This document shows positions 34,187-45,818 of a stretch of DNA of 64,000 bases, piece by piece. The notes below the pieces were generated by a model that saw only the letters and a list, made by a program, of their open reading frames with translations, was not told the DNA's origin and ran no database searches. The translations under genes and the position numbers were made by a program. Source of the stretch: Echiichthys vipera (taxonomy: Eukaryota; Chordata; Actinopteri; Perciformes; Trachinidae); assembly GCA_963691815.1 (NCBI GenBank), contig OY829645.1:12216556-12280555 (forward strand), in the 5' to 3' direction. Numbering within the stretch: the stretch's first letter is position 1; every line of letters begins with the position of its first letter.

Positions 34187-34564
34187 GGGGCAGCACGTGG
34201 GTGTGGTGGTTAGCACTGTCGTCTCACAGCAAGAGGTTTGAATCCCAGCTGGGGCCCTTCTGTGTAGAGTTTGCTTGTTCTCCGCGTGTCTGCGTGGGTT
34301 TTCTCCAGGTTTCTCCGGCTTCCTCCCACAGTCCAAAGACATGCACGTGTTAGGTTAATTGATCTAAATTTTCCATAGGTGTGAATGTGAATGGTTGTCT
34401 GTCTCTGTTTGTCTCTATGTGCCCTGCGATAGAATGGCGTCCTGTCCAGGGTGTACCCCGCCTCATGCCCGATGCCAGCTAGGATCGGCTCCAGCCCCCC
34501 CGCGACCCCGATAGGGACAAGCAGTTGAAGATGAGTGAGTGATTGAGTGAGTGAGTGAAAAAGT
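34187..34564 (+). mobile_element. tRNA-like SINE, copy 2
   Basis: Flanked by ATTACAA at 34180-34186 and 34565-34571. A-box-like GTGTGGTGGTTAGCACTG and B-box-like GGTTTGAATCCC are clear. The body and tail match copy 1, ending in AGCAGTTGAAGATGAGTGAG with several GAGTGA repeats. It is the most complete of the three copies and keeps the CAGCCCCCCCGCGACCCCG box before the tail. Confidence 0.8.
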
Positions 34565-34989
34565 ATTACAATGTGCAATGGGCTCTTAAGTTAAAATTGT
34601 TTGGAAAATGATGAAAGTAACATTGCAATAAAGTATTAAAAAATGATAGTCAATGTCCTTATTGTTCCTGTTTCCAGTGTTTTGTTATCAACACAATTCT
34701 GAGTCATTAACTAAAATAAATTGTTCTTTATTATTGTGTGCAAAAGAGTCTACTGATGTTTGGGATAATAAGTATAGACTTAGACTTAGACTTCTCTTTA
34801 TTGATCCTTTGGGATTACTACTGCAAGGAAATTGAGTTTCCAGCAGCACACAAGGGAGGTTTTAAAAAAATACAGTATAGGATAACCAATAAAATCTTAC
34901 CTAAATAAATACAGAAAGAATAATAAAAAAAATATATGAGGTAAATGTAGGAATACAGGTCAAATAAAATTCACAGAAAGTTAAATCAG

Positions 34990-35146
34990 ATATCAAGATA
35001 CAGGTGTTGGTTTTCCTGCTGGGCATTGCTACCTGACACACCTCCTCCGGTGTCTTTTGAACAGGTGTGCTGTGACACCTCACTGAACACCTCTGTGGGC
35101 CTAAACGGGTCATCAGCTGTGGACCACCACTCATCAACGTTTCGCT
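34990..35146. repeat. 157-bp direct repeat, copy A (distal end of nested LINE)
   Basis: ATATCAAGATACAGGTGTTG through TCATCAACGTTTC is repeated at 36412-36568 in the same orientation and at the same length, with about nine mismatches and no indel. Confidence 0.85.
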
Positions 35147-36411
35147 ATTTTAACCCCAGTACGTCTTGTGGTGGCAGAGCGATGGCAGGGATCTCTACCT
35201 GCCACCCCTGCTGATGCCCTAGGTGTTTGCGCCCTAACCCTTCTGCTGCCTCCTTAGCCACAGCCAGAAGCTGCCTTTCTCCGGCTCCTCTGCCAGCTCT
35301 TTCATGGCTTTCCGATGCCTTGCTCCTGTGCATCCCATGTCGCGGAGTAGGCGAGCAGTTGAGGAACCTACAAAACCCCTACACCCCACTTCCACAGGGA
35401 AGATAACAACTCTCCAGCCCGCCTCCCTGCACTCTGCCGCCAGATCAGAGTATTTGGCTCGCTTCTGCTCATAAGCAGCCTCCATACCTCCCTCGTACAG
35501 TGAGTTCCACCAGGAGGACTGTTTTGCAAGCCTCTGACCACATTACGAGGTCTAGCCGCAGGGATGTTTCCACAATCTCCCTGGGGAACTGGAGCTGCTT
35601 TCCCAAGTCGACCCTCATGGTCCACTCACTCCCCGGTGAGAGGAGCCTTGCTGTATCTCTCTGGCGGGAGGGTCTGACACTCACACTCAACTCTGCCAGC
35701 TTCTTCAGTACTTGTTCGTGTCACCAACTGTAGTGGCCTTTGGACAGCGCTGTCGTGCAGCCTGACAGGATGTGCTGGAGGCTTGCGTTGACGGTGTTGC
35801 AAAGGGGACAGGTCTCTTCGGCACCAAACCATTGGTGGAGGTTACGGGGACAAGGCAAGGTGTCATATGTTGCTCTGATCAGGAAGCTGAGCCTAGCTTG
35901 GGGGATCTTCCATAGGGCGGACCATGACATGGACCTGCCTGTAAGACCTTCCACTGACGTCCAACGTCCTTGCTGGCCCTGTGACATCGCTTTAATGTTG
36001 AGGCGTTCCTGCTCAGTTCTTGCTACTTCTGCCACCACCATGGTTTTTCAGTCTTCTTTGGCAGCCTTTAACCAGAACAAGGGAGTATCGCCCCTCTTAA
36101 GGCCTTCTCCACTGTCCTAGACTCTGCCGATCACCTTGCGGTGCTTCAGCCTGCCGATTGCCATGTAGACCTCTTCTTGGGCTTTCCACTTTCTTCCCGT
36201 TCTTACATGGGTGCCCGCTGCTCTCACCAGCTCCTGTGTCCTCCACCTGCCTTTCTTCTTCCTTCCCTGGTGGATCCGCAAACCTCTGAAGGTGGTCACC
36301 TTTCGGTGCAGACTTTCCTGCAGTCATACAGTCTTTCAATGGCTGTCCTCCAGACTTCCCTGGATGCAAACTGCCCTTTCACAGTAGTCCCTGGATGCCT
36401 CCAGATTGAAC
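35147..36411 (-). pseudogene. REL-endonuclease LINE: CCHC finger and endonuclease region, 5' truncated
   Basis: On the minus strand the frame around 36041-35721 contains TCPLCNTVNASLQHILSGC, a C-X2-C-X8-H-X4-C finger like that of R2-clade and related LINEs. Downstream, SLRLDLVMWSEACKTVLLVE (about 35580-35530) corresponds to the restriction-like endonuclease core, where R-P-D is usual but Leu replaces Pro here. Then come VEVGCRGFVGSSTARLLRDM and KGSFWLWLRRQQ near 35430-35240. Frameshifts separate these blocks and the RT domain is absent. Both flanks are the 157-bp direct repeat. Confidence 0.7.
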
Positions 36412-36568
36412 ATATCAAGATACAGGTGTTGGTTTTCCTGCTGGGCATTGCTGCCTGACGCACCTCCTCCAGTGCCTTTTGAACAGGTGTGCCGTGACAC
36501 CTGACTGAACACCTCTGTGGGCCTAAACGGGTCATCAGCTGGGGACGACCACTCATCAACGTTTCACT
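36412..36568. repeat. 157-bp direct repeat, copy B (proximal end of nested LINE)
   Basis: Partner of 34990-35146, in the same orientation. Outside it the sequence resumes L2 3' UTR character on both sides. Confidence 0.85.
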
Positions 36569-36667
36569 CCTAAGTTAAATGTAGAGGAAATGTATAATAT
36601 AAATATGTATGACTGTATATGACAGAAACAGTGAGATTGTATTATTGCACTTAAGTGGTGGATAAAG

Positions 36668-38378
36668 TTATTGCACAAAAAAGAAGAAGATAAGCTTCCA
36701 GGTATGTAAGACTAGATTATTAATTGCACAGGGAGTGGCATCCTCCACACCAACATCTGGCTGGTACGCAAACTGCAGGTGGTCCTGGGCGTGTTGTACC
36801 TGGGGTCTGAGGAGGCTGAGGAACAGCCGCTCTAACGTCTTCATTAGATGTGAAGTGAGTGCCACCGGTCGGAAGTCATTCAGCTCGCTGGGCCTGTTCT
36901 TCTTGGGAACCGGAACAATGTAGGATATCTTCCAGAGGGTAGGCACTCTCCCTAGCTGCAGGCTAAGGTTGAAGTTCCATTCTAGTGGTTCCCCCAGTTC
37001 TGCAGCACAGGTCTTCAGTAGTCTCGGACACGCTTTATCCGGGCCTGCTGCTTTCCTGGGCTGGAGCTTCCTCAGCTGTCCTCTGACCTGGTCTGTGGTG
37101 ATGTGAGGCGGGGATTGTGTTCAGGTGGAGGAGGAGAGGGGTGTTGTTTTGGTGTCGGGGGGAGGTATGTAGAGGGAAGAAGGGGAGATGGCTGCAGTGA
37201 GGGTGGGACCTGTGATGGTCCTCACACCTTCCCAGATGTCCCTCATTTTGTTCTCCCTCAGTTTCTGCTCCACCTTTCTCCTGGAGCTGTCCTTAGCTTC
37301 CCTCACACAGTGTTTCAGCTCCTGCTGTGCTGCCTTCATGGCCTCCCTGTCCCTGAAGGCCGTCTTCTTCTTGTTGAAGACAGCCTTAACTTCCTGCGTT
37401 ACCCATGGCTTGTTATTAGGGTAACAGCGGACAGTCTTGACAGGGGAGACCACGTCTGCACAGAAGTTCAGGTACTCCGTCAGACAATGTGTCATCCCCT
37501 CTATGTCCTTACTGTGCAGGTCGATCAGCACATCCCAGACTGTGGTGGGCACTTTCCATCTCAGGGGACCACCTCCTGATGGTGCAAGTTGTCAACGGCT
37601 GTTTTTGGACCAGGGGGGTATACAGTGGCTGTAGGTGAACCAGGTTGTAGTCAGACTTCCCCAGTGGGGGGAGAGTAGTCGCTCTGTACGCATCCCCTAC
37701 ATTTGAATACATGAGATCAATTGTCCTGTTGTCTCTAGTGGGACAGTCTACAACCTGGAGAAAAATAGCCAAAGTAGAGTCCAAAGTTCCATGATTAAAG
37801 TCCCCAGAGATGATCATAAATGCCTCAGGGTGCTGTGTCTGCAGCCCTGCAGTGACTGAGTGGATCTTGTCACAGGCAGTGGCTGCGTCAGCTCTCGGAG
37901 GGATGTAAGCACAGACGGTGATCACATGACTGAACTCCCTTGGCAGATAATATGGCCACAGACTCACAGCTAGCAGCTCGAGTTCCTGGCAACATGAGAC
38001 TTTCTTTACGGAGATGTGTCCTGGGTTACACCAGCGTTTGTTCACATACATGATGAGTCCCCCAACTTTGCTTTTTCCGCTCGCTTCTGTGTCTCTGCTG
38101 GCTCTCACGGCAGTGAATCCAGGCAGGTCCATGTTAGCATCCAGTATGAGTTGATTTAGCCATGTCTCCGTAAAGATGATCAAGCTGTTCTCACGGTAGA
38201 TCCACTGGTTGTTCAACGAGAACAGCTCGTCCATCCTCAGCAAGTTCACATTTCCCATGATTACAGAGGGAATTGATGGCTTGTAGCGCCTCCGATTCTC
38301 CACTCGCTCGTCCTTTTGCTTCGCCCCAGCCTTGCAGCCCCTAGGTCTCCTCCTCAGCTCTGCCGGGCGGGGTGTCAT
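36668..38378 (-). pseudogene. L2-type LINE polyprotein pseudogene
   Basis: The endonuclease part is readable for 289 codons: a Lys/Arg-rich N-terminus, FTETWLNQLILDANM near 38180, MIISGDFNHGTLDS near 37810, and LPPLGKSDYNLVHL near 37650, where SDH has become SDY. The frame then breaks at about 37510. The linker (NNKPWVTQEVKAVFNKKK) continues to 37121 in another frame. RT starts with RKAAGPDKACPRLLKTC near 37050 and stops after FAYQPDVGVEDA at about 36740, where the sequence jumps to 3' UTR. The missing part includes the catalytic FADD block. Compared with the 1007-residue relative at 47401, about one third of RT is missing. Confidence 0.8.
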
Positions 38379-38833
38379 ATCCCCACTCGTCCCTTTGTGC
38401 GTGGAGCCAGCAGTTCCTCTCTCTCGTAATTGAGAAAACTGGCTCTTTGTGGCGTTTTAAAGTTAGAAATATCCATAGGATATATATAAAACACACATTA
38501 TCTTCACAAGAAGAGTAAAGGTAGAAAGAAAGAGGTGAAAATAGGGTAAAAGAGCTAAAAACCGGAGAGCTGCTGGAGAGGCAGTCTCCTACAGCGCCAG
38601 CACACGTTTAATTCATAGAGAAATTATTTTTGTTTTGCATCAAAGGTACTATTATCCTCTTGAGGATATTACAAAGGTGTGGATTGTGTGATGAGGTATT
38701 GTCCCTGTTTACAAGGCATTGTTTTGTCAAAATTATGGTTTCTTCTTCTAATTACTCATCTCCTAACATAATTGTGCGTATTTGTGTGTGAGTTAACAGC
38801 AGCCTGAGTCGATAAGCAATATTCTTTTATAAA

Positions 38834-40253
38834 CAGTGGTGGACCCTCAAGGCCAGCAAGGCCTTCTCTGCTGGCCTAAACATAATCAGGAATATATTTT
38901 TTTGATATATATATTCTTTCCACAAATATGTATTAAATTGTTCCCCATAGTCTATACTCTTCATTTCATAGCTTTCCTAAGTTGGTTGCTCTGCTTCCAG
39001 CCCCGGGTCGAGGTCTGGGGGGGCTGGCGTTTATGTCAGAGTTTTTATCCAATCATTATTCAGCTATCATGTGTTGCCAGGGTCCCAAATCTGCCCTTAC
39101 GCCTTCAGAAGCAAGAGTACAGGCGCATGGTAGCTTAGAGTCAATTATAACGGACCTGTTGCATTAACCAATCAGAGTCAAGTTGGGTTCACTGGCGCCT
39201 GCTAGCAGGCCTACAGCGTCATCGCGTGCACATCTTTTGATTGGATACGCGCTAGAGAGCGGTAGAGCTTTGCAGAGCTATGCAAAGCAGACCGGAGCGG
39301 ACATGTCAATGTGATAAACGGGAAATAAGGACATTTCTAATTTGTGTAGTGCGACAAGTTGTTTTAGTTTATTCAACCCACAACGGCGGAAGGAGGCGAA
39401 GATAAAGATTTGATCGCAGATTTAATTACAACGCCATTCTCTGGAAAAACTTTTCAAGATAAGCTAGACACTGTAAAGAGAGGCCGTCCGACCCCGACGC
39501 TAGCAAGCCTGACTCAGCATTATTCAAACACACTTGATCTGAGTGAGTACAAAGCACTTTATGTTTTATTAGATTTGTATGGCTTTTCACCATTTTATTT
39601 AGTAATGTTAAATATATATTTAAAACCTAAGTTGGCAAATATTCTGTTAATTGTTTATTTTTCAATGAGCAGTGTCTGTGTGCGTCCAACATGTTACTAT
39701 GACACTGCTGGTTTGTGTGTGATGATGCGCTTTGTATCAACTTTGTATTATACCTTAAAAGCCTTTTATTTATTTCCGAAATGATGCCTTTGTGTGATAT
39801 ATAATGGCGCGTGAGCCCGTGGTGGAATACATGGAGCAAATGAACGTGACAGTATAGCTTATAGTTGAGTTATTTTTGTATTTTCGTTGGTGACTTTTGC
39901 AGCTTTCTTTATTTTGCTGAGTTAATATTATTGTTAAAAAAAATATATTAACGGATGTTTCTGTGACGCTGCTTCGGCTGCGACTTGATTGGTTGGTTGA
40001 TTTAATTGATTTGACAGTGTGAGGAAACGTGTTAAAGCTCATACTGTTGGTTGAGTGAATACAATTCAGTAGAGTAATTTAACTCTGTTGTACTTGACTA
40101 TATGTTAAGGTGATGCAACGCCCAGTTGTACTGCGTTTTGGTCTAAATGCATAATGTGTAGAGCCATGGCATCATAATTATGGTTTTAAGAGGTGGATTA
40201 AGTCTGGTAGGGCATCGCTGCAGGCGCAGGTCTGAAATGCACGGCCGCCACTG
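38834..40253 (+). mobile_element. hAT DNA transposon derivative with 8-bp target duplication
   Basis: CAGTGGTGG at the left and CCGCCACTG at the right are inverted ends starting with the hAT-typical CAG. TTTATAAA is repeated at 38826-38833 and 40254-40261, an exact 8-bp duplication. The 1420-bp interior keeps only a first-exon remnant of the transposase, so it is a deletion derivative. Confidence 0.8.
39383..39542 (+). pseudogene. hAT transposase (ZMYM1-like) first-exon remnant
   Basis: The plus-strand frame reads EDKDLIADLITTPFSGKTFQ, then DKLDTVKRGRPTPTLASLTQ. This matches the N-terminus of fish hAT proteins often annotated as zinc finger MYM-type protein 1-like. A donor-like GTGAGTAC at 39543 ends the block. 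The following TTF-type zinc finger and RNase H-like transposase exons are missing. No in-frame ATG is close by, so the original start was probably upstream or in another exon. Confidence 0.55.
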
Positions 40254-40261
40254 TTTATAAA

Positions 40262-41945
40262 TCATCTATTACTCCCACAAGATACTTTGGGATTTTGTTT
40301 CCAATTCTTTACATTTGTGAACTGCTTTGCCCTATAGATTCAACTGACCTTTCTACCAGCTTGATGAACATTTAAAATACTGTAGCATGTGGAGTCAAGG
40401 AATGGGGCATATAGTTGAATTCTAAATCCTTGAGTGGTGAGCTCATTAGCCCCCAGGAGGTCCATCTAAATAGACCACAGGCCTTGTCTAGGCCTTCATT
40501 TAGAGTCTGTAAAAAAGAAAATAGCTTTGGAAACCATACTTCTAATGGTTCACAACCTGATGAAAGCGACCTGATAATGGCACAATAGCCACATAATGAA
40601 ATCAAATTAGAGGCATCCTTCTCATATTGTCCTGCTCATTTCTAACTGCAGGCTAAGCATCCATCTGTAAGTGATTCATAACAGCAATTTATGAGTCAGC
40701 CCCCCAAAAGATTGTGTGTAATAAAGACTACTGAGGAGAATAAAAGTGTTTGATCACACGTTTGTCGGGTGGCATGGCAGTATAATCCAATAAGAGCTCC
40801 TAAAGGAGGTCACGCCGAAAACTTCAGGCTAGTCTCAGGCAACACAGAAAAATTATGGATGGTTATTTCCCTGATTCATCATTACAGTTATGACTACTGT
40901 TGTAGTGAGGGAGATGTGTCATTCAGTAACTAGTAATAAATGTCATTTCTAGACACAGCATGACCCGCCTGTGGGGGGCTGCTGACATGCAGAATCTGTA
41001 TGATGTAATAAGCAGCAAGAATCCTCAAGTTTACCCCAATAAATAATCATTGTAGCTATTGTACAACGATAATCCCACTGCTTCCTGTAGATACTGCTAG
41101 GCAGAACCACACGCTACATCCTAACTGAAACAGACTTGCACTCAGTGGAGGTGTAGAGTCCCTCTGGGGGCCCCATTACTCGTAACAATGCCACAATCCC
41201 TGTGTCTCACTACTCAGGGGGTGGATGCCTTGTGTGATATATACCTTCACATTAGCCTCTGACAAGAAAGGGTTGGTTTTGATGAAGTGCAGCTCTTCGG
41301 TGACAGCCTCCTCTCTCATGAAGAATATTTACACAACCACAAGTGGAGGGCTGTAAATAAATTGCCTCATGGTGAACCACAAAGTCACCAGACCTTTTCC
41401 TCCAGAGAAGGCAGAGATCAGTGGAGTTGAAGTGCTTTCTGTTCTCCATCTTACAATAATTGCAGCCATGGATCAATTAGATTCAATGTTCTCAATAAAT
41501 GTAATTGCAGTTCAGCATATTTATGGCTTGTTCAGCCTTTCTCTGCACTTGTTGCAGAGTCCAGTTTAATAAAACCAAAAAGCCCCATACTGTGTTGCCA
41601 TGTCTTTTCCAATAAAATCTACTGTGGCTGCTCAGAAAGTTTATACAGCTTGTCAGGTGTCATTTCCAACATATCAAATATAAAGGGAGGAGCTGATGTG
41701 TACGAGGGCTGCTGTGATCATCCGACATCTTTGTAAACTATGAGCAAGTAGGTCACATTGCTATGAGCTGTGATATTCACTGAAGTCTTGTTGCTTTTGT
41801 GAATGGTAGTCAAAAAAGCCACTGCAGATATTGAATGCTGTTACATATTGTTACAAAGTTGCCATCTTAGCAAGAGCAGGAAGCTCTACATGAATTAAGT
41901 TGAGGCACATTTTCGGCTCTTTAAACAGCAGTATTTTAAAGATTT
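40262..41945. other. No gene seen
   Basis: AT-rich, with only short ORFs overlapping on both strands. Confidence 0.4.
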
Positions 41946-42058
41946 TTTTTTTTTTGGGGGGGGCTTTTATGCCTTTTATTTTTTTAGTACAGCTGATGAT
42001 CGACAGTAAATGGGGTAGGCAGAGGGGATGACATGCGTGTGTGTGTGTGTGTGTTTGT
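41946..42058 (+). repeat. Low-complexity interspersed repeat with (GT)n
   Basis: A T tract and G tract are followed by TTTTATGCCTTTTATTTTTT, a purine-rich part and a GT run at about 42036-42053. This resembles a common fish repeat core. Confidence 0.35.
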
Positions 42059-42139
42059 TTTCGGTACTGTTTGCAGTATTAGTATCAGCTGTTTATACTA
42101 CAGTACGGAGCCCCCCTGGTGACATTGGATAAAAAAATA

Positions 42140-42190
42140 ATAATGCGTGGCCACGAGATAATAATGCATGACCACGAGATAGTTAATGCG
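42140..42190. repeat. Short tandem repeat, about 21-25 bp unit
   Basis: Two and a half copies of an AATGCGTGGCCACGAGATAA-like unit. The first contains the palindrome CGTGGCCACG; the second has decayed to CATGACCACG. Confidence 0.6.
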
Positions 42191-43233
42191 TACAGTAGGA
42201 ATGGTTATCCATATGGAGCTGTCAGTCATGCTGTTTATTATTAACAAATACAGGTAATTATAGTCTACCTTTGTACTGAAAAGTAGCTTTGTTATAATTG
42301 GGTGTAAGTGTAATGTCAATAATAATGCTGTGATGGGCTGGAGGAGCTTCCGTCTAAGTGAAGCTGGACATGGCGAATTACTAGCCTATCTAGAGAATAA
42401 CCGGCAAGTAAAGTATAGTTCACTAGATAGTATTGTGGTGTAGGCTATTGTACATTTATGTTAACTGAAATAATTGTATTAATGAATTAATTAGTCAGCT
42501 GTTATAAATGGTGAGTTGCGATATGTTATCAGTAGAAGTAAGCAAATTTACACTGTATTTTGTGAAATACTGTAGGCTATTCTGCACTAGAAGTCATGTT
42601 TACTTTATTGCAGGCATCAGAAGTTGTTTACTTAAGGAGAATGCTACAAAATAGACATGTAAAATTACCAGTTTAGCTGTACATTTTCAATCTTATTATT
42701 TTAGTTTAATCCTATACAATATGTAGCCTATTGTTTCAGGTCGGTATTCAGTGGTAATTGCATTTAATTGTGACTGTACAGTATGTGGTTACCATGTCTA
42801 TTCAGTCAATACAGACATGGCCTGAAGGAAGTTTGTTTACAATTGTGTTACAATTATTTCGCTCAAATACTCCCTTTTCAGAGTGTTAACACAGACACAT
42901 AATGTAAAGGAAGAATGTGATTTAACAGAACCAAACAGTAACAACTGTAGAGTCAGCAAGAACTAGGCCAATCCCCTATCAGTGACACTGATTTTCATGA
43001 AACTACTTTGCGATTCTGTCATGTTTAAATTTCATTCGATTTTTTATTATTACAAAATAAAATTCTGTCAAATCAGTAAATTTTTCAAATTTTATGTTTC
43101 CAAAGGCTACATATGAAATGGAGAGAGTAGAGGAAGACGCCTTCCTGCAGTTTCTGCGGGGCCGTGGAATTCGAGAAGAAATCATAAAAAAAAATTAAAA
43201 TGACAAGGTGAGCTATTCTTTCTCCAGATAACA
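42191..43233. other. No gene seen
   Basis: AT-rich, with no supported feature. Confidence 0.4.
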
Positions 43234-43480
43234 TCAACTCAAATTTTATTTGTATAGCCCAAAAATGTCAGAGCCACAGAGGGAGGGATCCCTCTCCAGG
43301 ATAGACAGACGTGCAATAGATGTCACATGTACAGAATAAATCAGCAGAAACATAATGTACAATTACAATGAAGGATGGAATTATTACAGTAGCAGTGGGT
43401 AACAGTAGTGGTAATGTAAATACTGGTGGGTTATGACAATGGTACAGTAATATACAAGTTAATATTCTGTTAGTGGATAC
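43234..43480 (-). repeat. Interspersed repeat fragment, minus orientation
   Basis: Begins CTCAAATTTTATTTGTATAG, the complement of a GCTATACAAATAAAATTTGA tail. It continues with GGGAGGGATCCCTCTCCAGG and AGACGTGCAATAGATGTCAC, typical of a common fish retroelement-derived repeat. Confidence 0.4.
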
Positions 43481-44075
43481 TTTAGGAAGTACTTATCCTA
43501 ACCCTTTTTCAAGTTTATATGAATATTTCTAGGATTTTCTGTATGTTTTGCTGAACATTTTCTTGTTAATGGTAATTGTGCACCTTTTACCTTATCAACA
43601 ATGTTCACAGGAAATAGAAGCTCTAACACAGTAACATGTTTCAGTCTATGTTAGTCGTTTGAACAGTCATGTAGGTTATTGTATTTGTAAATTGCAATTA
43701 TTGGTTAACAATGTCATAAACATTTCAAACTCACTTAACAAATCTGTGACTCAATAAACCTAGAAATGTTTGCATTGATTCTGTAGATTAGTGAATCCTA
43801 ATATCCATGTCTCAGTCCAGAAAGGAACATTTTGACTGTTTAATGAATACAATGTGTCAAAGGAATAGTTTGGGTGAAATTTCAAGTCTCAAGAAGCCCA
43901 GATATGCCCAGTTGACTTTAAAAGACCCTTATGTATGCCATGTTTTTTTTTCTCCCAAAATCTTCACTGTAGCTGTCAGTTAGCTTGTGCTCTTTGTTGT
44001 TCAGCTCAATCGGTAAAAAGTGAAGATTGTGGCTAAAACATGTTGTGAATGAGGTCTTTTGAAGTCAGCTTGTAC

Positions 44076-44335
44076 AGTGGCCCTGAGGGGCAAATCACTA
44101 CAGCAAATAGAAAACCACAACGACAAATCCAAAACCACAACGACAAATCTGAAACCACGACAAATCCAAAACCACAACAACAAATCCCAAAACCACAACG
44201 ACAAATTGGAAATCACAACAACATTAACTTTTACCGGAAAGGGTAGGTCTCTCTGATCAGACAATGGACCGTCCTATTTGGACAGACGGACTGTCCGTGT
44301 TTTAACAGGGAGAGAGAGATGGAAAACCCGGAAAA
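44076..44335 (-). repeat. Short copy of the minisatellite-bearing repeat (about six units)
   Basis: CAGTGGCCCTGAGGGGCAA is followed by about six units of an AACCACAACGACAAATCC type, then CATTAACTTTTACCGGAAAG and GGACAGACGGACTGTCCGTG. Read as reverse complement it matches the left part of 52.2-52.6 kb: the same flank, the same units, only far fewer. This shows that the large array grew from a small array inside an interspersed element. Confidence 0.75.
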
Positions 44336-44660
44336 GAGCCTATTTTCAAAGCATGAGTATTTCCGAAGATACTTTCGTTATTATTAAGGATTATTTTTGA
44401 TGCAGGGCATCCGTACGGCGTGACAGATGATATGTTGTCAACCAACCTAAACATCAGGGGTCTGTTTCACAAAGCAGGTTAAAAAAACTCTGAGTCCAAC
44501 CCTGAACCCTACTCTGAGATAGGAAACTCTGAGTTGTCGGTCCCAGAACAGCAGATTTGCGTTAGGTTGATCAACTCAGAGTAGTTTGACCTGGAGTTAA
44601 GCGCGTGCACCACAAGTAAAAAAAGACAGCATCAATTGAGCCCTGATTCGACGAGTCACC

Positions 44661-44805
44661 ATGGCAACGGGGAAGCGGAGGGCTACGCTACAACTGGAAT
44701 TGGAAATATTAATGCGCTCATACGGTGAGTTTGAGCAGATTTACACCGCTGCAGCAGCAAAAGAGAGGGAGACGGTGCGGGAGGACATTGCTGATCTAGT
44801 CAGTG
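44661..44805 (+). pseudogene. Myb/SANT-like adaptor, first exon
   Basis: The ATG at 44661 in CACCATGG context opens MATGKRRATLQLELEILMRS and continues YGEFEQIYTAAAAKERETV to LVSA. A donor-like GTAAGT follows at 44806. Harbinger transposons encode two proteins, a transposase and a Myb/SANT-like DNA-binding partner that brings it to the nucleus and the ends. This looks like the partner's first exon. Its later exons are not evident before the facing transposase remnant, so the gene is incomplete. Confidence 0.5.
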
Positions 44806-45446
44806 CGTAAGTTTAAATGTAGTCCTGTTGCAATCACAGTAATATCACAGGGGAAACTGCTTGAGTGGGAGCCTATTAGTTTATTTCATTTAAGTGCAAC
44901 CCCGCGGGGGAGAAGCGCACTTGGCAGCAGCTTAAGATGAAAAATAAAAACATTGTTCAAACAGGTAAAACATCGGCAAAATCTCATGGTGACGCCTCAT
45001 TTTGAGCAGGTTTTACATGGTAAAGTAAATATTACCGTAAGTGGCTGTTTTATATGTTGTATAAAAAGCTCCGATTTGCAAAAAAAAACGCAGCGCAACA
45101 CACAATATCTGCTGTGATATAAGAGCATTACTGGTTGTTGGAAATGTGAGGAGGGATGAGATGGACTGTGACATGAAACGGTGTTGTGCGTATTCAGCAC
45201 CCCTGCCGTGAAATGGACCCCCTCGCATTATAGGTGATATTGTGGATCAGAAGGCTGTTGTTTCCACCTATAGGAGTAGTTTATATACCGGTAACCACAT
45301 TAAAAGCACACACTTTTGAACCTATGAATTGCAAGAAAAGCTGGGATTATATTTAGGAAACGCTAAATCAAATACATTCAACTTGCTCAAAAGATCCATT
45401 TCATTCATTTAGTAATTATGGCTGCAGTATATTAAGGACGTCTATG

Positions 45447-45572
45447 CCCGGTCTGATAATCATCTCCCGACAAATATTTAATTCTCTTCGCGAAATGCGT
45501 CACCTTCATCCATGGGATCGTTATCAAAAGGACATGCCATGGTAGTGGAAATATTCACCACCTAATATAACT
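45447..45572 (-). pseudogene. Harbinger transposase N-terminus, duplicate with early stop
   Basis: The minus strand encodes MACPFDNDPMDEGDAFREEN followed by a stop. It is a second copy of the segment at 45729-45855, about 90 percent alike by eye, with changes that alter the frame after DEG. It probably arose by an internal duplication. Confidence 0.5.
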
Positions 45573-45599
45573 TCTATACAGGCCTACTGAATGATTTTT

Positions 45600-45818
45600 A
45601 TACGTTGTATAAAAAAAACTCCCTTTTGCAAAAAAACGCAGCGCAACACATAATATCTGCTGTGATATGAAACGGTACCGCTCAAAAAGAGAATTGCCTG
45701 AAAATGCAATAACATCTATAATCAATAGTTTGATAATCATCTCCCGACGAATATTTAATTCTCTGCGCAGTAATGCTGCACCTTCATCCACGGGATCGTT
45801 ATCAAAAGGACATGCCAT
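45600..45818 (-). pseudogene. Harbinger transposase N-terminal fragment
   Basis: The minus-strand frame starts MACPFDNDPVDEGAALLRRE and leads through SGNSLFERYRF to QQILCVALRFFAKGSFFYTT. The last block corresponds to the VCIALRFFASGTFLY region of fish HARBI1-like transposases. The stretch normally between RYRF and this block is missing, so a deletion has joined them. The DDE catalytic residues lie further downstream in the family and are absent. A second, shorter copy of the CVALRFF part lies near 45050-45120. Confidence 0.6.

Larger units (their letters stand above)
34775..38610 (-). mobile_element. L2/Maui-like LINE, decayed, with internal deletion and nested insertion
   Basis: Read on the minus strand, a 5' part near 38610 is followed by an endonuclease (38378-37509), the start of RT (37090-36735), 3' UTR-like sequence (36667-36569), a nested REL-endonuclease LINE (36568-34990), more 3' UTR, and a tail with CAATAAAG and TAAGTC repeats at 34800-34775. 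The order and motifs match the intact plus-strand L2 at 47.3-51.0 kb. RT is cut after the QFAYQP block, so most of the catalytic domain is gone. Confidence 0.75.
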
